10,344 nt of DNA, from positions 1-10,344 of the forward strand of contig JAIRWZ010000005.1 in assembly GCA_031268615.1 (NCBI GenBank), written 5' to 3'. The DNA comes from Actinomycetes bacterium. Its GTDB lineage: Bacteria; Actinomycetota; Coriobacteriia; WRKU01; WQUG01. The notes beneath the pieces are model-generated. The model did no database searches and was not told the origin of the DNA. It was given only the letters and a program-made list of their open reading frames with translations. Both the position numbers and the translations under genes were made by a program. This document shows positions 7,006-10,344 of the stretch, piece after piece. Every line of letters begins with the position of its first letter. The stretch's first letter is position 1.

Positions 7006-7554
7006 TTACACGTCGCTGCGCCATTGCTTCGCCACTGAATAGCGGGCCTCCAGCACCCCGGCAGGCCAGCATTTCGTGTGGGTCAGCTCCAGAGGTTTGC
7101 GCATCGCTCCCACGTCAGCAAAAAACGACAATCCGCTGCCCAACACGATGGGTTGCGTGAACACTCGCAGTTCATCAAGCAGGCCAGCAACAAAAAGACT
7201 GCCTGCCAAATGCGCACCACCGCCCAGCCAGATGGTTCCTCCCTCGCCCAGCTTCAGACGGGCGACAGTTTTCAGTGGGTCATCGGTCACAATACAGACA
7301 CGGTCAGCGGCACGACGTAGCTTATCGTTAGACGAAAAAACGAGAGTCTCCCGGTCCGCGTACGGGAAAAAGTCGCCCCTATCCAATATTTGTTCATACG
7401 TGCGCCGCCCCAGCAGCACCGTTTGTATCTCGTCGTAGAACTCGGCAAAACCATAGTCGATGTTGGGAGCGCCCGCCAACCACGACACCGACCCCTGCCC
7501 GTCAGCAATGTAGCCATCCAGCGACTGGGTAAACATATAAGTGACGGTACGCAT
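7006..7554 (-). CDS. RibD C-terminal/dihydrofolate reductase-like family protein
   Basis: Small 182-residue protein of the RibD-C superfamily (NADPH-binding reductase fold shared by dihydrofolate reductase and the reductase half of RibD). Members like this are mostly uncharacterised, so I give no substrate. Visible features are TYMFTQSLDGYIADG (5-19), LLGRRTYEQI (47-56), the cofactor-loop region TIWLGGGAHLAGSLFVAGLLDEL (107-129) and PIVLGSGLSFF (135-145). No cytidine deaminase domain is present, so it is not a full RibD. Start ATG 7554 has only a poor ribosome site (GGGGTAAG, about 10 nt away). Its last 85 bp (27 codons) are duplicated at 5888-5972, so the current 3' end may have come with the cassette inserted downstream. 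It has its own candidate promoter and follows a stem-loop that separates it from the surface protein gene. Confidence 0.9.
   Translation of the reverse strand: MRTVTYMFTQSLDGYIADGQGSVSWLAGAPNIDYGFAEFYDEIQTVLLGRRTYEQILDRGDFFPYADRETLVFSSNDKLRRAADRVCIVTDDPLKTVARLKLGEGGTIWLGGGAHLAGSLFVAGLLDELRVFTQPIVLGSGLSFFADVGAMRKPLELTHTKCWPAGVLEARYSVAKQWRSDV
7007..7091. repeat. 85-bp perfect direct repeat, right copy (3' end of the reductase-like gene)
   Basis: Identical to 5888-5972. This copy supplies codons 156-182 and the first two bases of the stop of the intact gene. If an element inserted here, this is the half that it brought or rebuilt, because it remains joined to the body of the gene. Confidence 0.97.
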
Positions 7555-7595
7555 AGAGTCAATCTTACCCCAAAGCTCTGATTACTTGCGAGTTT

Positions 7596-7624
7596 TTTAT
7601 ACGCGAGTACGCCCATACCAGCAA
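7596..7624 (-). promoter_or_regulatory. Candidate promoter of the reductase-like gene
   Basis: On the minus strand, TTGCTG (7619-7624) and TATAAA (7596-7601) are 17 bp apart. The -10 is close to consensus and the -35 keeps only the TTG. Placement about 40 bp before ATG 7554 is suitable. Confidence 0.5.
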
Positions 7625-7641
7625 CTCATTACAGGGCGAGC

Positions 7642-7680
7642 AGGTCGGAGGCTTCCCTGAAACGGACAAGCCACCGACCT
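7642..7680 (-). terminator. Stem-loop after the surface protein gene, probable terminator
   Basis: AGGTCGGAGGCTT (7642-7654) pairs with AAGCCACCGACCT (7668-7680): 12 of 13 positions pair, around a 13-nt loop. It lies 6 bp beyond the surface protein stop. No run of U follows on the minus strand, so it may be a U-less terminator or a 3'-end stabilising hairpin. Confidence 0.6.
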
Positions 7681-7686
7681 CTGTTC

Positions 7687-10008
7687 TCACTTCTCTAGAT
7701 GCTTTCTGCTAAGCAATGCCATGCCCGTGGTCGCCACCAACGTAAGCAGGGCAATGACCCAAAAGGTTGCCATGTCTCCGGTCTTGGCGCCAGTATCAAC
7801 AGCATCTAAGACGTCAGATGCTTCCTGACCAACTGAAGTGTTTTCTTGAGTGCCACCCGTGTTGGCGCCAGACGTTGAAGCTGCTTTTATCGTATAAGTT
7901 ACCTGCTTCACCTTTTCGGTATTTCCCAACACATCTGTTGACCAAAACTCGATGACATACGTACCCGCGGTACTTAAGATCACCGGAGCGATATAGACTG
8001 TGGGTGTAGCCGCCGAAGCCTGTAAGGTGGCACCTCCGTTAATGGTGTAGTAGATGGTCTCTACTCCTGTTAGATTGTCAGTGGCGCTCAGTTCTAACTT
8101 GGTACCCAGAGAATAGGTTCCTGTCGGCAACTTGGACACTGTAATGGGAGCAGTGCTGTCTACCGTAATAGTAACCACATGGTATTCACTAGTGTTTCCA
8201 CTTTCATCCAACGCCCAATAGGTAATGGAATGAACGCCATCAGGAAGGGTAAGGATTGCTTCTTTGCTTGCCGTTTGGGTAGCCTCGTCTCCCACTTTCC
8301 AGTACAGGGCGGGGCTACTGTCTTTGTTATCGGTAGCGGTTAAGGTTACTTCACCGGAGCGAGTTCGCGTACCGTCTCCTAATGAGATGTCAATAGTTGG
8401 CGCCTGAATGTCTGGGGGTGTGTAAAGGTAGATGTTGTAGACATCGTTGGTAGGATTGCCCTTGGAGAGCAGACTATTGACGTCAGAGGAAAACACCACT
8501 TGTCCAGCATCATTTAGATGAGCAGATTGCGATTCGCCATAATCTTCATCCGCACCAAGAGCATCCCCGGTAAAAGATGTCAATTTCTCGCCGATTCCGT
8601 TCGGACTATAAAGATAGATGCGGAAATAATTGTTAGCGAAGTTGCCAGAAGTAAGTAAGTTGCCAGCACGAGAAATAAATACCACCTGTCCGGTTTCGTT
8701 TATGTGAGGAATGTCTGAAGATTGATTTCCTCCAAAAGGTGAAGCGTCATTAGCATCTCTGGTGATAAGCGTCAGTTTCTCGTCCGTTACAATGGGGTCA
8801 TAGAGATAGATGTTGCTGTAGATTGTGCTAACCGGATTGCCAGAAGTGAGCAGATTATTGCCTTTAGATTTAAACACTATCTGTCCAGCTTCGTTTATTT
8901 GAGGACTGTCTGAAGATTGATTTCCTCCAAAAGGTGAAGCGTCGTTAGCATCTTTGGTGATAAGCGTCAGTTTCTCTCCCGTTGCGATGGGGTCATAGAG
9001 ATAGATGTTGCTGTAGATTGTGCTAACCGGATTGCCGGAAGTGAGCAGGTTATCGCCTTGAGATTCGAACACTATCTGTCCAGCTTTGTTTATTTGAGGA
9101 CTGTACGATCCACCATTCGCCCCACCTGCACCTGTTGCATTGGCGGTTATAAGCGTCAGTTTCTCTCCCGTTGCGATGGGGTCATAGAGATAGATGTTGC
9201 TGTAGGTGTTAGTAGGATTGCCGGAAGTGAGCAGGTTGTTGGCGTTAGTGCTGAACACCACCTGTCCAGCTTCGTTTATTTGAGGACTGTATGATCCATC
9301 ATTCGCCCCACCTGCGCCTATTGCATTGGCGGTTATAAGCGTCAGTTTCTCTCCCGTTGCGATGGGGTCATAGAGGTAGATGTTGTAATAGCTTGTGTTG
9401 GCTGGATTGTTGGAAGCAAGCAGGTTGTTCGCACTAGATATAAACACCACCTGTCCGGCTTCGTTTATTCGGGGGGAACTCGATCCTTGGTTACCCCCAA
9501 AGGGGGATACATCATTGGCGTCTTTGGTGATGAGCGTCAGTTTCTCTCCCGTTGCAGTTGGGTCATAGAGATAGACGTTGTTATGACTTGTGTCGACGGG
9601 ATTGCCCGAAGTAAGCAGGTTGTTAGCAGATGAGTAAAACACTACCTGTCCGGCTTCGTTTATTTGAGGACTGTACGATCTACCATTCGCCCCACCTGCG
9701 CCTGTTGCATTGGCGGTTATAAGCGTCAGTTTCTCTCCCGTTGCGATGGGGTCATAGAGGTAGATGTTGCTGTAGGTGTTAGTAGGATTGCCGGAAGTGA
9801 GCAGGTTGTTGGCAGATGAGTAAAACACTACCTGTCCGGCTTCGTTTATTTGGGGGGAACTCGATCCTTGGTTACCCCCAAAGGGGGATACATCATTGGC
9901 GTCTTTGCTAATCAAACTCAATGGCTCCACCGCTCCCGCAAAAACAGGTAGCGCAAGGAGCGCTATTGCCAGCGCTGTCAAAAATAACAGGGTTCGTTTC
10001 ATTTTCAT
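7687..10008 (-). CDS. Secreted surface protein: eight TolB/PD40-like propeller repeats, two Ig-like domains, sortase-like tail
   Basis: A 773-residue exported protein of unknown function. The signal peptide has KMKR, a hydrophobic core (6-23) and likely cleavage after AGA (24-26). Residues about 31-532 are eight repeats of 62-65 residues with a core like SPQINEAGQVVFYSSANNLL and a strand like NIYLYDPIATGEKLTLIT, as in TolB/PD40 beta-propeller proteins. Two Ig-like domains follow (about 533-616 and 617-708), the second resembling OmpL47/chitobiase-type Ig domains (TDNLTGVETIYYTINGG). A Ser/Thr/Gly-rich linker leads to GAKTGD (740-745), a hydrophobic stretch (749-766) and a basic tail RKHLEK. 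This looks like a wall-sorting signal, but lacks the usual Leu-Pro. ATG 10008 is chosen over ATG 10026 because AAAGGA sits 9 nt before it and the upstream ATG has no ribosome site. Adhesion or ligand binding is plausible but not shown. Confidence 0.9.
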   Translation of the reverse strand: MKMKRTLLFLTALAIALLALPVFAGAVEPLSLISKDANDVSPFGGNQGSSSPQINEAGQVVFYSSANNLLTSGNPTNTYSNIYLYDPIATGEKLTLITANATGAGGANGRSYSPQINEAGQVVFYSSANNLLTSGNPVDTSHNNVYLYDPTATGEKLTLITKDANDVSPFGGNQGSSSPRINEAGQVVFISSANNLLASNNPANTSYYNIYLYDPIATGEKLTLITANAIGAGGANDGSYSPQINEAGQVVFSTNANNLLTSGNPTNTYSNIYLYDPIATGEKLTLITANATGAGGANGGSYSPQINKAGQIVFESQGDNLLTSGNPVSTIYSNIYLYDPIATGEKLTLITKDANDASPFGGNQSSDSPQINEAGQIVFKSKGNNLLTSGNPVSTIYSNIYLYDPIVTDEKLTLITRDANDASPFGGNQSSDIPHINETGQVVFISRAGNLLTSGNFANNYFRIYLYSPNGIGEKLTSFTGDALGADEDYGESQSAHLNDAGQVVFSSDVNSLLSKGNPTNDVYNIYLYTPPDIQAPTIDISLGDGTRTRSGEVTLTATDNKDSSPALYWKVGDEATQTASKEAILTLPDGVHSITYWALDESGNTSEYHVVTITVDSTAPITVSKLPTGTYSLGTKLELSATDNLTGVETIYYTINGGATLQASAATPTVYIAPVILSTAGTYVIEFWSTDVLGNTEKVKQVTYTIKAASTSGANTGGTQENTSVGQEASDVLDAVDTGAKTGDMATFWVIALLTLVATTGMALLSRKHLEK
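8413..9918 (-). repeat. Eight intragenic repeats of 186-195 bp (propeller blades)
   Basis: Similar points of successive units (the GTCATAGAG-type stretch on the plus strand) fall at about 9751, 9562, 9367, 9181, 8992 and 8797, then diverged versions near 8605 and 8420. Segments between cores come in two interchangeable types. Type A encodes KDAND.SPFGGNQ and type B encodes ANATGAGGAN. From the N-terminus the order is A B A B B A A, then one diverged type. Long nearly identical DNA stretches between non-adjacent units show recent duplication or gene conversion. Confidence 0.92.
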
Positions 10009-10017
10009 CAGTATCGT

Positions 10018-10023
10018 TCCTTT
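10018..10023 (-). promoter_or_regulatory. Ribosome binding site deciding the surface protein start
   Basis: AAAGGA on the minus strand, 9 nt before ATG 10008. It lies just inside the longer reading frame that begins at ATG 10026, so it supports the internal start and a conventional signal peptide. Confidence 0.7.
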
Positions 10024-10062
10024 CATTCGGGTACGGATTGGGTCAGCTATGTGTTCCCATTC

Positions 10063-10104
10063 TTGCCAGCGCCGACTCTATAAAGGCGATAGGCAAAGAT
10101 TGCC
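10063..10104 (-). promoter_or_regulatory. Structured leader with two mutually exclusive hairpins
   Basis: In the minus-strand transcript, UUGCC (10092-10096) can pair with upstream GGCAA (10100-10104, 3-nt loop). Alternatively it can pair with downstream GGCAA (10063-10067), forming the base of a longer hairpin whose upper stem is CGCC/GGCG (10085-10088 with 10070-10073, 11-nt loop). One strand shared by two hairpins is typical of a switch. I do not recognise a known riboswitch class. The stems are short, so this may be chance. Confidence 0.35.
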
Positions 10105-10173
10105 CGTCCCACCATTAGTGCCATGTCCAGCAAGAGCTAAGACGCTAGAAGCTACCTTTCCTCATCACATATT

Positions 10174-10190
10174 GCTATTATTATAATAGC
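10174..10190. promoter_or_regulatory. Perfect 17-bp palindrome overlapping the surface gene -10
   Basis: GCTATTATTATAATAGC is a perfect inverted repeat (8-bp arms, 1-bp centre). It contains the -10 of the leftward promoter, so a bound dimeric repressor would block transcription. It is AT-rich and its regulator is unknown. Confidence 0.6.
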
Positions 10191-10211
10191 ATAATACCAT
10201 CGAAATGTAAA
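10183..10211 (-). promoter_or_regulatory. Promoter of the surface protein gene
   Basis: On the minus strand, TTTACA (10206-10211) and TATTAT (10183-10188) are 17 bp apart, each one base from the sigma-70/sigma-A consensus. The start point would be near 10176, leaving about 168 nt of leader before ATG 10008. Confidence 0.7.
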
Positions 10212-10269
10212 GCGCACTAATGTATAGGTTGCATACAGAATTTGGTTGAAACCTGAATTTGATAAAAGT

Positions 10270-10326
10270 GAGGGTTCCTTTCACAATTGAAGTTTAGTGA
10301 CAAACAAGAGTAGAAAGGAAGCCCTC
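10270..10326 (+). promoter_or_regulatory. Long hairpin covering the ribosome site of the rightward gene, or inverted repeat of an IS end
   Basis: GAGGGTTCCTTTC (10270-10282) pairs with GAAAGGAAGCCCTC (10313-10326) over 13 bp with a single bulged base and a 30-nt loop. The right arm contains the Shine-Dalgarno AAGGAA used by ATG 10329, so the folded RNA would hide it. Hidden ribosome sites are known for transposase genes. An IS end is therefore possible, but the gene is cut by the edge and cannot be named. Confidence 0.5.
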
Positions 10327-10328
10327 AA

Positions 10329-10344
10329 ATGAATAGTGTAGACG
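10329..10344 (+). CDS. Start of a rightward gene cut by the window edge, unidentified
   Basis: ATG at 10329 begins MNSVD before the window ends. It is supported by AAGGAA 8 nt upstream and by the divergent position relative to the surface gene. Too little is present for any identification. Confidence 0.45.

Larger units (their letters stand above)
5888..7006. mobile_element. Candidate 1119-bp cassette or integration remnant at the 3' end of the reductase-like gene
   Basis: One 85-bp repeat plus 1034 bp of unique DNA form a unit that, if lost by recombination between the repeats, would leave a single uninterrupted reductase-like gene. This is the layout of elements that integrate into a gene's 3' end and bring a replacement for the displaced end. 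The unique part holds only the BRO-N gene with its own promoter. No integrase, transposase or terminal inverted repeat is visible, so the unit would have to be non-autonomous, a decayed remnant, or the product of an ordinary segmental duplication. A single phage-type gene as cargo favours an element origin. Confidence 0.4.
10009..10328. other. 320-bp intergenic region between divergent genes
   Basis: No gene is visible. It holds, right to left, the hairpin over the rightward gene's ribosome site, an inverted repeat TGTAT/ATACA (10221-10225 and 10233-10237), the surface protein promoter within a palindrome, and a leader of about 170 nt with alternative hairpins. The stretch 10165-10265 is clearly AT-rich. 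Confidence 0.8.

Noticed and set aside
5973..7006. Insertion sequence between the 85-bp repeats
   Set aside because: No transposase and no terminal inverted repeats are present; 85 bp is far longer than usual target duplications and corresponds to a gene end.
6641..7042. Plus-strand reading frame of 133 codons across the BRO-N promoter region
   Set aside because: It overlaps the promoter, the reductase stop and the BRO-N start antisense, has no ribosome site, and its protein resembles no family I know.
8413..9918. CRISPR-like or satellite array suggested by regular 190-bp repeats
   Set aside because: The repeats are in frame inside one long reading frame and encode propeller blades; unit length and lack of short repeat-spacer structure exclude CRISPR.
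10009..10026. Surface protein start at ATG 10026
   Set aside because: No ribosome site precedes it, whereas AAAGGA precedes ATG 10008, which gives a normal signal peptide.
10040..10170. c-di-GMP (GEMM-type) riboswitch in the surface gene leader
   Set aside because: I looked for the conserved GGCAAACC and ACGCAAAGCC pieces and did not find them; only generic hairpins remain.

Overview
The window looks like a Gram-positive bacterial chromosome of middling GC content, most likely an actinomycete-type lineage; a gut or oral coriobacterium would fit, but this is inference. The evidence is the tight gene order dapA - RNase J - (uppP) - ftsK, an RNase J with an Arg/Gln/Lys-rich N-terminal tail, a surface protein ending in a sortase-like tail (KTGD, hydrophobic segment, basic end), and a sequence resembling the Gram-positive LexA box. 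All recognisable genes are on the minus strand except a gene start at the extreme right edge.

Right to left (the direction of transcription): 10329-10344 is the first few codons of a rightward gene whose ribosome binding site lies in a strong hairpin. The intergenic region 10009-10328 holds a good promoter buried in a perfect 17-bp palindrome, followed by a leader of about 170 nt with two mutually exclusive hairpins. It drives a 773-residue secreted protein with eight TolB/PD40-like propeller repeats, two Ig-like domains and a C-terminal anchor, ending at a stem-loop (7642-7680). Next is a RibD-C/dihydrofolate-reductase-like enzyme (7006-7554).

The most unusual part is 5888-7091. The last 85 bp of the reductase-like gene, covering its final 27 codons, is repeated without a mismatch 1119 bp downstream. 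Between the copies sits one gene for a BRO-N (phage antirepressor/DinD-like) protein. It has its own near-consensus promoter, and a LexA-like box fits exactly between the -35 and -10 elements. The gene is broken (or recoded) by a -1 frameshift at a run of four Gs after codon 35. The layout suggests a very small cassette that entered the 3' end of the reductase gene and restored it, or a remnant of a larger integrated element.

Downstream is a compact housekeeping operon: dapA (lysine/diaminopimelate precursor synthesis), rnj (RNA processing and decay), uppP (recycling of the undecaprenyl carrier lipid) and ftsK (chromosome translocation at division, cut by the left edge). Gaps of 7, 42 and 31 bp suggest co-transcription. 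Three of the four serve cell-wall growth or division.
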